From an uncultured Muribaculaceae bacterium (GTDB taxonomy: Bacteria > Bacteroidota > Bacteroidia > Bacteroidales > Muribaculaceae): a stretch of 64,000 nucleotides of DNA. Both the position numbers and the translations under genes were made by a program. The notes under the pieces are model-generated. The model was not told the DNA's origin. It was given only the letters and a program-made list of their open reading frames with translations, and ran no database searches. The DNA is taken from the NCBI GenBank assembly GCA_910586565.1, contig CAJUIT010000001.1, positions 62,001 through 126,000 on the forward strand, in the 5' to 3' direction. Shown here one piece after another: positions 8,958-17,392 of the stretch (position 1 is the first letter of the stretch; each line of letters starts with the position of its first letter).

Positions 8958-10844
8958 ATGGAACAACTCAAACATGAATGCGGCGTGGCGATGATTCGCC
9001 TTCGCAAACCGATTGAATACTACAAAGAGAAATACGGCACCTATGCCTATGCCCTCAACAAACTCTACCTGCTCATGGAGAAACAGCACAACCGCGGGCA
9101 GGAGGGTGCCGGCGTTGGTGTGGTGAAGCTTCATTCCAAGCCGGGCCATGAATATGTGTTTCGCGAAAGAGCACTCGGCACGAATGCAATCACCGAAATA
9201 TTCGGGGAGATTATGCCGCATTTCGAGCAGGATAAAGTCGACTCTATGCCGGCTGCGGAAGTGGAGGCATACGCACCTTTTGTAGGTGAAATCTACATGG
9301 GTCACCTACGCTATTCCACCACCGGCAAAAGCGGTATTTCTTACGTTCACCCCTTCCTGCGCCGCAACAACTGGCGTTCGCGCAACCTCATGATGTGTGG
9401 TAACTTCAACATGACCAATGTTGACGAGGTGTTCCAGTCGATTGTCGACAAGGGGCAGCATCCGCGCATCTACAGCGACACTATTGTGTTGCTTGAGCAG
9501 TTGGGCTATGCTCTCGACCGCGAGAACCACCGGCTCTACCGTCAGTTCCGCGACAGATTGGACGACCCCGAGCTCGGCATAGCAATAGAGGATAACCTCG
9601 ACATAGCAAGCGTTCTCAAAAACGCATCGCCCGAATGGGATGGCGGCTTCGTTATATGTGGAGCCACAGGTTCGGGCGATATGTTCGCGCTGCGCGACAG
9701 CAACGGCATCCGTCCGGCATTCTACTATGTTGACGACGAAGTTGTGGTGGTTGCATCGGAGCGCCCTGTCATCCAAACAGTGTTTGATGTTCGGCGCGTC
9801 GATGTGCAGGAGCTTCGCCCCGGTAGCGCCATCGTGGTGTCAAAAGCCGGTGATGTTGAAATAACCGACATCCTCGGAGAGGGGGAAAACAGCCGTTGCT
9901 CCTTTGAACGCATCTATTTCTCGCGTGGCAGCGATGCCGATATTTACCGTGAACGCAAGAATCTCGGTCGCATTCTTGTGCCCGATGTTCTTAACGCTGT
10001 TAACCACGACCTTGAGCACACTGTGCTCTCATTCATCCCCAACACCGCCGAAGTTGCATTCATCGGAATGGTAGAGGGCTTTCAGGAATATCTCGACAAG
10101 CTGAAGGCCAAGGAGATTGAGCGGATGCAAAAAGCCGGAATCCTTACAACAGAGGCTATCGAGTCGGTCCTCAATCGTCATCTGCGTGTTGAGAAAGTTG
10201 CAATCAAGGATATAAAGCTCCGCACATTCATCGCCGAGGGAAATTCGAGAAATGACCTTGCAGCCCACGTCTACGACGTTACCTACGGGTGCATAGAGAA
10301 TAATGTCGACAATGTGGTTGTTATCGATGACTCGATTGTGAGAGGTACAACGCTGAAACAGTCGATTATTGCGATGCTCGACAGGTTGCATCCTGCAAAA
10401 ATTGTGGTGGTCTCGTCGTCGCCTCAGGTGCGCTATCCCGACTACTACGGTATCGACATGTCGCGCATGGGCGAGTTTATCGCATTCAGGGCTGCCATAG
10501 AGTTGCTAAAGGATCGCGGAATGGCCTATGTGATTCATGAGGTTTATGAGCGTTGCAAGCAACAGGCCAAACTGCCGGCTGCAGAACAGGTGAATGAAGT
10601 GAAAGCCATCTATGCACCCTTCACCGCTGAGGAGATTTCGGCCAAAATGGTGGAGATGCTCACTCCCAAAGGCACGAAAGCAAAGGTGCAGATTGTTTAT
10701 CAATCACTCGAAGGATTGCATAGCGCTGTGACCGGTTGCCCCGGCGACTGGTACTTCTCGGGTGATTATCCCACCCCCGGTGGCAACCGTCTGGTGAATC
10801 TGGCTTACATCAATTACTACGAGGGGAATCCCGACAAACGCTGA
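8958..10844 (+). CDS. Long PurF-like glutamine phosphoribosylpyrophosphate amidotransferase
   Basis: N-terminal class II glutamine amidotransferase joined to a type I phosphoribosyltransferase domain, as in PurF, which makes phosphoribosylamine from PRPP and glutamine. After the short leader MEQLKHE, C8 in HECGVAM is the Ntn nucleophile expected after propeptide removal. RGQEGAGV and the GHLRYSTTG stretch belong to the glutaminase domain. The PRPP loop is VVVIDDSIVRGTT at about 454-466. At 628 residues it is about 150 longer than classical PurF, with inserted helical segments (around 390-430) and a C-terminal extension. I recall Bacteroides carrying both a classical PurF and such a long paralogue, so the exact reaction is uncertain. 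The start at 8958 is chosen because the open frame to 8838 runs through the previous terminator. Confidence 0.85.
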   Translation: MEQLKHECGVAMIRLRKPIEYYKEKYGTYAYALNKLYLLMEKQHNRGQEGAGVGVVKLHSKPGHEYVFRERALGTNAITEIFGEIMPHFEQDKVDSMPAAEVEAYAPFVGEIYMGHLRYSTTGKSGISYVHPFLRRNNWRSRNLMMCGNFNMTNVDEVFQSIVDKGQHPRIYSDTIVLLEQLGYALDRENHRLYRQFRDRLDDPELGIAIEDNLDIASVLKNASPEWDGGFVICGATGSGDMFALRDSNGIRPAFYYVDDEVVVVASERPVIQTVFDVRRVDVQELRPGSAIVVSKAGDVEITDILGEGENSRCSFERIYFSRGSDADIYRERKNLGRILVPDVLNAVNHDLEHTVLSFIPNTAEVAFIGMVEGFQEYLDKLKAKEIERMQKAGILTTEAIESVLNRHLRVEKVAIKDIKLRTFIAEGNSRNDLAAHVYDVTYGCIENNVDNVVVIDDSIVRGTTLKQSIIAMLDRLHPAKIVVVSSSPQVRYPDYYGIDMSRMGEFIAFRAAIELLKDRGMAYVIHEVYERCKQQAKLPAAEQVNEVKAIYAPFTAEEISAKMVEMLTPKGTKAKVQIVYQSLEGLHSAVTGCPGDWYFSGDYPTPGGNRLVNLAYINYYEGNPDKR

Positions 10845-10850
10845 TTGGAG

Positions 10851-10882
10851 GGTGTGGCATAATTTCAGCATTATGACACACC
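10851..10882 (+). terminator. Hairpin after the PurF-like gene
   Basis: GGTGTGGCATAAT (10851-10863) pairs with ATTATGACACACC (10870-10882) with one mismatch and a six-base loop, seven bases after the stop codon. Confidence 0.6.
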
Positions 10883-10904
10883 GCAATTCCATGATATAAT
10901 AAAA

Positions 10905-10937
10905 GCGGGAGCAGCATCGGTTTGATGTTGCTCCCGC
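10905..10937 (-). terminator. Strong hairpin serving the leucine-rich-repeat gene
   Basis: GCGGGAGCAGCATC (10905-10918) pairs with GATGTTGCTCCCGC (10924-10937), 14 pairs with one mismatch. Read on the minus strand it is followed by TTTTATTAT, so it fits a terminator for the gene ending at 10981; it may also back up the plus-strand hairpin 23 bases earlier. Confidence 0.7.
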
Positions 10938-10980
10938 AGTTTATGTGGTGCCGTTACCGGCTGTATCTGTCAGGATGTTA

Positions 10981-12039
10981 TCAATAGTTCCACTGGCAAG
11001 CTACCATTCCGAGAGAGGTGTCGCCTACGGTGCGGAAGTCGGTAATCATGTTGTAGCGGCAGTTGATGTAGGTAAGAGCGGGATCGAACGACACGTCCAA
11101 CATGGTGAGCTGGTTGTTGTTGCAGAGGATTCGCTGAATAAAGGTCTGATTGTTGAGGCTCAGCTGGGTGAGGTCGTTATATGAGCAGTCGACGAAGAGT
11201 AGCTGGGGGCAGTTGTTGACATCGAGCGATGTGAGGTTGTTGTAGGAGCAAACAAGGTCGAGAAGCGCGGGACATTCGCGAACTGCAAGCGAGCTCATGT
11301 TGTTGTCGGAGCAGATAAACGAGCTGAGTGAGGGGAGGTTGCTGATGATGAGGTTTGAAATTTCGTTATCATCAATGTTGAGGTTCTGAAGGTTCTCAAC
11401 ACCCACGAGAGTCAACCCGGTGAGCTTGTTGTAGCCACAATAGAGGTTTTTCAAGTTGGTGCAATATGCAACCTTCAAAACTTCAAGATGGTTACCCTGG
11501 CAGTTGAGGGTTTTCAGAGTGGGAGAGTTTGCAACATCAAGTTCAACAAGCAGGTTGTTGGAGACATTGACTGTTTCGATTCCGGGAGCCTGCGATACCT
11601 GAAAATCGGTGATGCGGTTTTTGTAGATGTTGAGTACTTGCAACCCGCTGCAGCCTTCGAGATTAACGGTAGTGATTTTGTTGCGCTGGGCGTCAACTCG
11701 GTTAAGAGCTGCATTGCCCGATACATTAAGCGAAGTGAGTGCGTTGCGCGAAACGTTGAGTTTTGTGAGCGCGGAGAAGTTTGAGAGGTTCAAATCGCCG
11801 GCGAGATGTTTGTCGCCCCATTCAATTGCAGTTACATGACCGTTTTCAACGGTTACACCTTCCCATGTTGAAGGAGCTTTCAGGTCGGTGATTTTCAGAG
11901 CTTCGGCATTGGTTGCGTGTTTTTCGGCCGGCTGGCTGAGGAACGCCTGAAGTTCTTTCATTTCATTCTTGTCGATTTTCTGAGCGGTTGCACTCATGCA
12001 TCCTACCACGAGAGCAATCATTAATAGAGCTTTTTTCAT
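10981..12039 (-). CDS. Secreted leucine-rich repeat protein
   Basis: A 352-residue exported protein. A signal peptide is clear (MKKALLMIALVVGCMSATAQ, cleavage after the SATAQ region), which sets the start at 12039; the longer frame to 12153 adds 38 residues that read like untranslated leader. An N-terminal region (about 20-75) precedes about eleven tandem leucine-rich repeats of 20-23 residues of the type L..L.c..N.L..L.v..c, for example LVCSYNNLTSLDVNNCPQL, with Asn ladders and many inward-facing Cys. It ends abruptly with CQWNY and shows no T9SS sorting domain and no lipobox. Such repeats bind proteins or glycans; the ligand is unknown. Monocistronic, with its own terminator. Confidence 0.85.
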   Translation of the reverse strand: MKKALLMIALVVGCMSATAQKIDKNEMKELQAFLSQPAEKHATNAEALKITDLKAPSTWEGVTVENGHVTAIEWGDKHLAGDLNLSNFSALTKLNVSRNALTSLNVSGNAALNRVDAQRNKITTVNLEGCSGLQVLNIYKNRITDFQVSQAPGIETVNVSNNLLVELDVANSPTLKTLNCQGNHLEVLKVAYCTNLKNLYCGYNKLTGLTLVGVENLQNLNIDDNEISNLIISNLPSLSSFICSDNNMSSLAVRECPALLDLVCSYNNLTSLDVNNCPQLLFVDCSYNDLTQLSLNNQTFIQRILCNNNQLTMLDVSFDPALTYINCRYNMITDFRTVGDTSLGMVACQWNY

Positions 12040-12143
12040 ATAAATAGTTGTTAGGTGTTTTATGACGTGGATAACTGTATTAAAGCGAATGTGGATGAAT
12101 TCAAGGATGTTGTGGCGGGGATTTACCGCCCGGGTGATTCTCG

Positions 12144-12173
12144 TTTCATTCACCTTTCATTCACCTTTCATTC
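12144..12173. repeat. Tandem repeat TTTCATTCACC, 2.7 copies
   Basis: Two full copies of TTTCATTCACC and a third cut after TTTCATTC, head to tail with no mismatches. It lies about 105 bases upstream of the leucine-rich-repeat gene start, in its presumed promoter region. Confidence 0.8.
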
Positions 12174-12212
12174 TATTAACATTTGCTTTTAACAAAAGGT
12201 TGAGCATGAGGT

Positions 12213-12248
12213 CAAAAAAAACCGGCATTCCGCTGCGGAATGCCGGTT
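12213..12248 (-). terminator. Terminator of the ABC-F gene
   Basis: Near-perfect palindrome AACCGGCATTCCGC (12220-12233) with GCGGAATGCCGGTT (12235-12248). On the minus strand it is followed directly by a T-tract (complement of the A-run at 12213-12221), the standard intrinsic terminator form. Confidence 0.88.
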
Positions 12249-12355
12249 AAAATATGTAATTTAGTTTAGGCGCTATTACTATATGCTGATTATTAATAAG
12301 TTATCGCAATGTGCTGACTGTAAGATGTAAGTTGTGCCGTTTCGTCTACAGAGGT

Positions 12356-14344
12356 TTATTTATTGAAACGCTCTTTCAGTTCCTCCAGTTCCTGAGACGC
12401 GAGTTCCCACATCGACATCTCGGTTTCGAGGGCGCGGTTTTTGGTTTGATGCAAATTGAATATATCACCGTCGGTTTCTCCGGCTGCAATTCGCGACTCA
12501 ATGTCGGCGATTTCCGCCTCAGTCTGAGCAATCTTCGCTTCTGCTTCCTCAACCTTTTTCGCAGCGCGTTTCAACATTTTGTCGCGTTCGCGCTGTTCGG
12601 CATAAGTAAGCTTGCGCGCAGGTTCCGAAGGTGTATTGCCGACAGATGCGGGTTCCGCTTCCCGTGCAGGTTTGGACTCATTTTTTTGTTGAACTTCGCG
12701 AGTAGGGGAGGTTGAGAGTTCGAGTTCGCGCAGAGAGTTGAGTTTTTTCTTTTCAAGAAACTCGTAGATGCCTCCCAGACATTCCCGCACCTTACCTCCG
12801 CCAAATTCGTAGACCTTCTCAACCAGCCCGTCGAGAAATTCTCGGTCATGGCTCACAACAATCACGGTTCCGTCGAAATCCTTGATAGCCTGTTTGAGGA
12901 TATCTTTGGTTTTCATGTCGAGGTGATTGGTGGGCTCGTCGAGGATGAGGAGATTTACAGGTTGCAACAACAGTTTTATCATTGCCAGACGAGTTTTCTC
13001 GCCACCCGAAAGCACTTTCACTTTCTTGTCGGAAGCCTCTCCACCAAACATGAACGCGCCGAGGATATCGCGGATTTTGGTGCGGATATCACCCACAGCA
13101 ACGTGGTCGATGGTATCGAAAACTGTGATGTTCTCGTCGAGCAGTTGAGCCTGATTCTGTGCGAAGTAACCAATCTGCACGTTGTGCCCGATTTTCAACT
13201 CGCCGGTGTAGGGAATCTCGCGCATGATACATTTCACAAGCGTTGACTTACCTTCGCCGTTCTTACCCACAAAGGCTACTTTTTCTCCTCGGCGGATTGT
13301 GAATGTTGCATGGTCGAACACCTGATGGTCGCCGTAGGCTTTCCCCACGTTGTCGGCAATGATAGGGAAATCGCCCGAGCGGGGTGCCGGGGGAAACTTG
13401 AGGCTAAGATGCGAGGAATCGACCTCGTCGATTTCAATACGCTCAATTTTGGCGAGCTGTTTCATTCGGCTCTGCACCTGCACGGCTTTCGTAGCCTTGT
13501 AGCGGAAGCGCTCAATAAAAGCTTCTGTGTCGGCAATCTCTTTCTGTTGGTTGAGATAGGCTCTTGTTTGCTGCTCGATGCGCTCTTTGCGCAATTCCAC
13601 AAACTTTGAATAGTTCACGGAATAGTCATAGATTTTTCCGCAGGAAATTTCAATGGTGCGGTTGGTCACATTGTCGATGAATGCGCGGTCGTGACTCACG
13701 AGCACCACGGCTTTTGCCTTGGTAGCAAGGAATTGCTCAAGCCATTGGATTGACTCGATGTCGAGGTGGTTGGTAGGTTCGTCGAGTAATAGCACATCGG
13801 GATGTTGAAGCAGAAGTTTGGCAAGCTCAACACGCATGCGCCATCCCCCCGAAAATTCCGACGTGGGTCGGTTGAAGTCGGCGCGCGAGAAACCGAGTCC
13901 CATGAGTGTGCGTTCCATTTCCGCTTCGTGGTTCTCGGTCTGTTCTATCACCAACCGTTCGGTGAGCTGAGTCACCGAATCGATTATGCGCTGATATTCG
14001 TCGCTTTCATAGTCGGTGCGTTCGGTCAACTCGTTATTAAGAAAGTCGAGCCGCTTCTGCATGTCGTCGATATGAGAAAAAGCTTTTCTCACCTCCTGAA
14101 GCAAAGTTGTTTCATCGGCGAGCTTCATCTGCTGCGGAAGATAGCCTATGGTTGTGTCGGCAGGAATGGCAACCGAGCCCGATGTAGGATGCTGCAATCC
14201 GGCTATAATTTTTAGCATTGTGGATTTTCCGGCACCGTTTTTGCCGACAAGGGCAATGCGGTCGCGGCGGTTAATCACATAATTTATGTTGTCGAACAGC
14301 GATTTTGCGCTGAACTCCACTGATAGATTCTGAATGGCTATCAC
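12356..14344 (-). CDS. ABC-F family ribosome-associated ATPase
   Basis: A cytosolic protein with two ABC ATPase domains and no membrane segments. ABC-F proteins bind the ribosomal E site and relieve stalling or give antibiotic protection. Domain 1 has Walker A GKNGAGKS (34-41), signature FSGGWRMR and Walker B VLLLDEPTNHLD. The charged inter-domain linker follows (about 240-310, rich in Lys, Glu and Gln), and domain 2 has GKNGEGKS near 360, LSGGEKTR and LLILDEPTNHLD. A C-terminal coiled-coil tail (about 580-662, very rich in Ala, Glu, Lys) resembles that of Uup/YdiF-type members. At 662 residues it is a housekeeping-sized ABC-F; a resistance role is possible but nothing in the context supports it. 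Confidence 0.9.
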   Translation of the reverse strand: MIAIQNLSVEFSAKSLFDNINYVINRRDRIALVGKNGAGKSTMLKIIAGLQHPTSGSVAIPADTTIGYLPQQMKLADETTLLQEVRKAFSHIDDMQKRLDFLNNELTERTDYESDEYQRIIDSVTQLTERLVIEQTENHEAEMERTLMGLGFSRADFNRPTSEFSGGWRMRVELAKLLLQHPDVLLLDEPTNHLDIESIQWLEQFLATKAKAVVLVSHDRAFIDNVTNRTIEISCGKIYDYSVNYSKFVELRKERIEQQTRAYLNQQKEIADTEAFIERFRYKATKAVQVQSRMKQLAKIERIEIDEVDSSHLSLKFPPAPRSGDFPIIADNVGKAYGDHQVFDHATFTIRRGEKVAFVGKNGEGKSTLVKCIMREIPYTGELKIGHNVQIGYFAQNQAQLLDENITVFDTIDHVAVGDIRTKIRDILGAFMFGGEASDKKVKVLSGGEKTRLAMIKLLLQPVNLLILDEPTNHLDMKTKDILKQAIKDFDGTVIVVSHDREFLDGLVEKVYEFGGGKVRECLGGIYEFLEKKKLNSLRELELSTSPTREVQQKNESKPAREAEPASVGNTPSEPARKLTYAEQRERDKMLKRAAKKVEEAEAKIAQTEAEIADIESRIAAGETDGDIFNLHQTKNRALETEMSMWELASQELEELKERFNK

Positions 14345-14418
14345 AGCTATAAATCCTGATAATGATTGGTTAGAAATGAAACGGAGAGGGAGACGGATGG
14401 CGCAATAGACGTGTTGCG

Positions 14419-14982
14419 CTATCGTTTTGCAGCATGGTGAATCACCAACCGGCGTGATTCGGTGATAACAATGTCGACTGCAACATCGTGGGGTTCGGCG
14501 GGAATATCTTCTTCGATGAATTGGAAATCATATCCTACGCCGATTTTTGTTGCTTTCGTTGTGTTGAGTAATCTGTCATAATACCCCTTGCCACGCCCCA
14601 CGCGGTTGCCACGCCGGTCGTAGGCGATTGCGGGAACGATTATCAGCTCAATCTGGGATATGTCGGCCGTATCGTCGCCCAACGGTTCCTCTATGTGGAA
14701 TGCACCGATTGCCAACCGGCTGCGGTCGTAGGGGAGAATGTCGAGATTCACCCCATTCACCCGCGGCAGATAAAAGCTTTTCCGACCGGTCCATTTGTCG
14801 AGAAAATCGAGTGTTGACAGCTCGTCGGGGAGAGAGTGGTAAATCAGCACTTTGTCGGCAAGCAGAAATGCTGCCGATTGCTCCAGACGGTCGAATACTC
14901 GTTTGGCTGCGAGTTTCTTTTCGGCATCGGAAAGGAGGCTTTTACGAGCCTTTACGCGGTTGCGGATATCATCTTTGTTCAT
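14419..14982 (-). CDS. 5-formyltetrahydrofolate cyclo-ligase
   Basis: Converts 5-formyl-THF to 5,10-methenyl-THF with ATP, returning stored folate to one-carbon metabolism. The diagnostic loop GRGKGYYDRLL is at about residues 128-138, preceded by the VPAIAYDRRG strand, and the N-terminal Arg/Lys-rich helix (RNRVKARKSLLS) is typical. The 187-residue length matches the family. It lies 29 bases downstream of the S41 protease gene on the minus strand and probably shares its transcript with the dCMP deaminase at the head of the run, so folate recycling is co-expressed with dTMP precursor supply. Confidence 0.93.
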   Translation of the reverse strand: MNKDDIRNRVKARKSLLSDAEKKLAAKRVFDRLEQSAAFLLADKVLIYHSLPDELSTLDFLDKWTGRKSFYLPRVNGVNLDILPYDRSRLAIGAFHIEEPLGDDTADISQIELIIVPAIAYDRRGNRVGRGKGYYDRLLNTTKATKIGVGYDFQFIEEDIPAEPHDVAVDIVITESRRLVIHHAAKR

Positions 14983-15011
14983 GGCAATGTTGCATTACGT
15001 GGAAGAGTCGG

Positions 15012-16658
15012 TCAGTCGGTAGCTGAGTCGCTTTCGGCAGCAGACGCTGCGCCTATTGGGAAAGCGGCTCCACCGTTTAAAAGCTCTTTCACAGCCCGCT
15101 GCACATTGGCATCCATCGTGTTGGTGATATTGAAATAGGCACCCGTGCCGAGTGCGTCGCGCGCAATCAGAGCTTTCAGTTGATTAACAATCAAATCGTG
15201 GGAAATGTTGATGTAGTACCAACGGGCCGACACTCCGTTGCGTGCTGCAAAGTTCACAAACGAGCGCAGGAAAGTGTCGTCGGCCGGTAGTTTCGTCAGC
15301 AATTCATCCACGGTTTTTGCCTGAGAAAGCTCATCTCGGTGTGAGTCCACATAGTCGAAAGCAAACTTGTGGAGCAATCCCGCGTTGGCAACATTGATGT
15401 AATAGGATGTTATGCCTGATGTATCGTTGGGCACAAATATATCGGGCATGATACCTCCTCCGCCATAAACCATGCGCCCATTGCGTGTGGTGAATTCAAG
15501 GCTCTTGTCGAGTTTGATTGAATCCTGGCTGAACATCTCTCCACGGTTGTAGCGGTCGAGGATATCGTGGCCGTAGAGGGCGCTGTTTGAATAGTCTTTC
15601 TGGATGCAGCGGCCCGAGGGGGTGTAGTAGCGCCCGACGGTTAGGCGGATTGCGCTGCTGTCGGCCAATACCGACTGATGCTGAATCAACCCCTTGCCGA
15701 ATGATCTGCGCCCTACGATAAGCGCGCGGTCGTTATCCTGAAGAGCTCCGGCGAGAATCTCTGATGAAGATGCTGAAAACTCATCGAGAAGAACCACCAG
15801 CTGTGCTTCTTTGAAGTTTCCGGTGCCGTCAGCTCTCACAACTTCGGTGGAATAGAAATCGCGCTCTTTGGTCGATACGATTGTTTCACCTTTTTCAAGA
15901 AATTCGTTTGCCATGAGGAAGGCAATTTCCATGAATCCGCCGGTGTTGCCACGGAGGTCGAGGATATAATCCTGTGCACCTTCGCGTTTGAGCTCGTTGA
16001 GTGCTTGCCAGAATTCGTCGTAGGTTGTACGCCCGAATTTATTCACCTTCACATAGCCGATTCCGGGGCTTACCATGTAGGATGCGTCAATCGATGTCAC
16101 CGGTATGTCGCCGCGTGTAACCTCAAACGAAAGTGTTTTTTTCGACGTGGGGCGTTTGATGCCGAGTTTTACTCTGGTGTCGCGCTCGCCGCGCAGCTGC
16201 TTGAGCACCTGTTCGTTGGTAATGCCGATTCCGGCAACACTCTCTCCGTCGACCTTTACAATGCGGTCGCCGGCCTGGATGCCTACCTTTTCAGAGGGGC
16301 CACCTGAGATTACCTCCAACACCGTAATAGTGTCGTTGTTGATTGTAAACTGAATCCCGATGCCGCAGAAACTGCCGTCGAGCTCCTCGTTGACAGCCTG
16401 AAGATCCGCCGCGGGGATATAGGCCGAGTGGGGGTCGAGATTGGTTAGCAAGCTCGGGAGAGTGTTCTCAAGCAAGCTGTCGAGGTCAACCTCATCCACA
16501 TAATCCTTGCGGATGAGATTGAGGATAGTCTGGAATTTTTTCTGTGTTGCCGTCGGTCCGCTCTCGCGGTTGCTCATGTCACCGGCCAAAAAGCCGAGAA
16601 TGAAAGTCAGGGCCACAGTCAGTGGCACCCACACAGATGCTTGTTTTAAATTGTTCAT
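15012..16658 (-). CDS. S41 family C-terminal processing protease
   Basis: A Tsp/CtpA-type serine protease. An N-terminal signal anchor (VWVPLTVALTFILGFLAG, about 9-26) points to a periplasmic, inner-membrane-tethered enzyme. A PDZ domain follows (about 90-175, with GIGIQF and AGDRIVKVDG), then the S41 catalytic domain with the Ser of SASSSEILAG near 297 and the Lys of RRSFGKGLIQ about 25 residues later, the expected Ser-Lys dyad spacing. At 548 residues it has a C-terminal helical extension beyond the catalytic core that is common in Bacteroidetes homologues. Its substrates are unknown. It lies between dCMP deaminase and the cyclo-ligase. Confidence 0.92.
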   Translation of the reverse strand: MNNLKQASVWVPLTVALTFILGFLAGDMSNRESGPTATQKKFQTILNLIRKDYVDEVDLDSLLENTLPSLLTNLDPHSAYIPAADLQAVNEELDGSFCGIGIQFTINNDTITVLEVISGGPSEKVGIQAGDRIVKVDGESVAGIGITNEQVLKQLRGERDTRVKLGIKRPTSKKTLSFEVTRGDIPVTSIDASYMVSPGIGYVKVNKFGRTTYDEFWQALNELKREGAQDYILDLRGNTGGFMEIAFLMANEFLEKGETIVSTKERDFYSTEVVRADGTGNFKEAQLVVLLDEFSASSSEILAGALQDNDRALIVGRRSFGKGLIQHQSVLADSSAIRLTVGRYYTPSGRCIQKDYSNSALYGHDILDRYNRGEMFSQDSIKLDKSLEFTTRNGRMVYGGGGIMPDIFVPNDTSGITSYYINVANAGLLHKFAFDYVDSHRDELSQAKTVDELLTKLPADDTFLRSFVNFAARNGVSARWYYINISHDLIVNQLKALIARDALGTGAYFNITNTMDANVQRAVKELLNGGAAFPIGAASAAESDSATD

Positions 16659-16718
16659 TGCTGAAAAAGTGCAGCTTGAATCGTTATATGTGCGTTATTG
16701 CGATGGTTGGATTGGCGT

Positions 16719-17213
16719 TCAGTCAATGGGGGAGAGGTCGGGAATGTGCACGCATTCAACTCCGGCTCGTGTGAGAAGCTCTATACCGTCGGTAATGCGG
16801 TAAAGTTCATGATATACCACCCGCTTGATTCCTGCCTGTATAATTAATTTCGAGCATTCCATGCATGGTGAGGCAGTGATGTAGAGTGTTGCACCGTCGG
16901 ACGAGTTGTTGCTGCGAGCCACTTTGGTGATGGCATTGGCCTCGGCATGCAGCACGTAGGGTTTTGTGATGCCGGTTTCATCCTCACACACATTCTCGAA
17001 TCCCGAGGGGGTGCCGTTGAACCCGTCGGATATAATCATTGAATTTTTCACGATTATGGCACCCACCTTGCGGCGTTGGCAGTAGGAGTTTTCAGCCCAG
17101 ATTTCAGCCATGCGCAGATACCTGCGGTCGACTATTTCCTGTTTGTGCAGATTTTCATGCCGATCGTCGGTGTTTGCCTGTGCTCCTGTCGCACTCAAAT
17201 CCTGTGAATTCAT
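16719..17213 (-). CDS. Deoxycytidylate deaminase
   Basis: Zinc-dependent deamination of dCMP to dUMP, supplying thymidylate synthase. The zinc motif is complete: HAEANAI (His and catalytic Glu) and PCMECS (two Cys), with TPSGFENVCED upstream; the 164-residue length fits the dCMP deaminase/ComEB family. It begins at the ATG at 17213, about 52 bases downstream of a TACCTTTG -7 box on the minus strand, and is the first gene of the run that continues with the S41 protease and the cyclo-ligase. An allosteric dCTP site is usual in the family; I cannot judge its presence here. Confidence 0.93.
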   Translation of the reverse strand: MNSQDLSATGAQANTDDRHENLHKQEIVDRRYLRMAEIWAENSYCQRRKVGAIIVKNSMIISDGFNGTPSGFENVCEDETGITKPYVLHAEANAITKVARSNNSSDGATLYITASPCMECSKLIIQAGIKRVVYHELYRITDGIELLTRAGVECVHIPDLSPID

Positions 17214-17264
17214 GCGGTTATCAGTTTTGTTTGCGAGAGTTCACCGAACTCTCCTATTAACTTG

Positions 17265-17272
17265 CAAAGGTA
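17265..17272 (-). promoter_or_regulatory. Bacteroidetes -7 box (TACCTTTG) for the dCMP deaminase operon
   Basis: Exact match on the minus strand. A TTG about 21 bases further upstream could be the -33 element. Transcription would start near 17258, giving a leader of about 45 bases. Confidence 0.7.
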
Positions 17273-17392
17273 CAAACTTTCACACAATCTTTGCAACCTT
17301 GGTATAACAAAAAAACAGCATTGCACAAGAGCTGTTGTTTAAAACTTTGAGTTGTGTGGAGGTGTTATATTTTTAATTCAACTGATAAGTTT

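Larger units (their letters stand above)
12040..12355. other. Intergenic region with a short tandem repeat and a terminator
   Basis: 316 bases separating the ABC-F gene from the leucine-rich-repeat gene, both on the minus strand. It contains an 11-base tandem repeat at 12144-12173 and a hairpin at 12213-12248. No gene-like frame was seen, and no exact TAnnTTTG was found just upstream of 12039. Confidence 0.6.

Noticed and set aside
10981..12039. Type IX secretion cargo (C-terminal sorting domain) in the leucine-rich-repeat protein
   Set aside because: PorQ suggested looking, but the protein ends directly after its last repeat with no sorting domain.
12356..14344. ABC-F protein as an antibiotic-resistance determinant
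   Set aside because: Length, linker and core gene context fit a housekeeping ABC-F; no resistance-type linker could be recognised.
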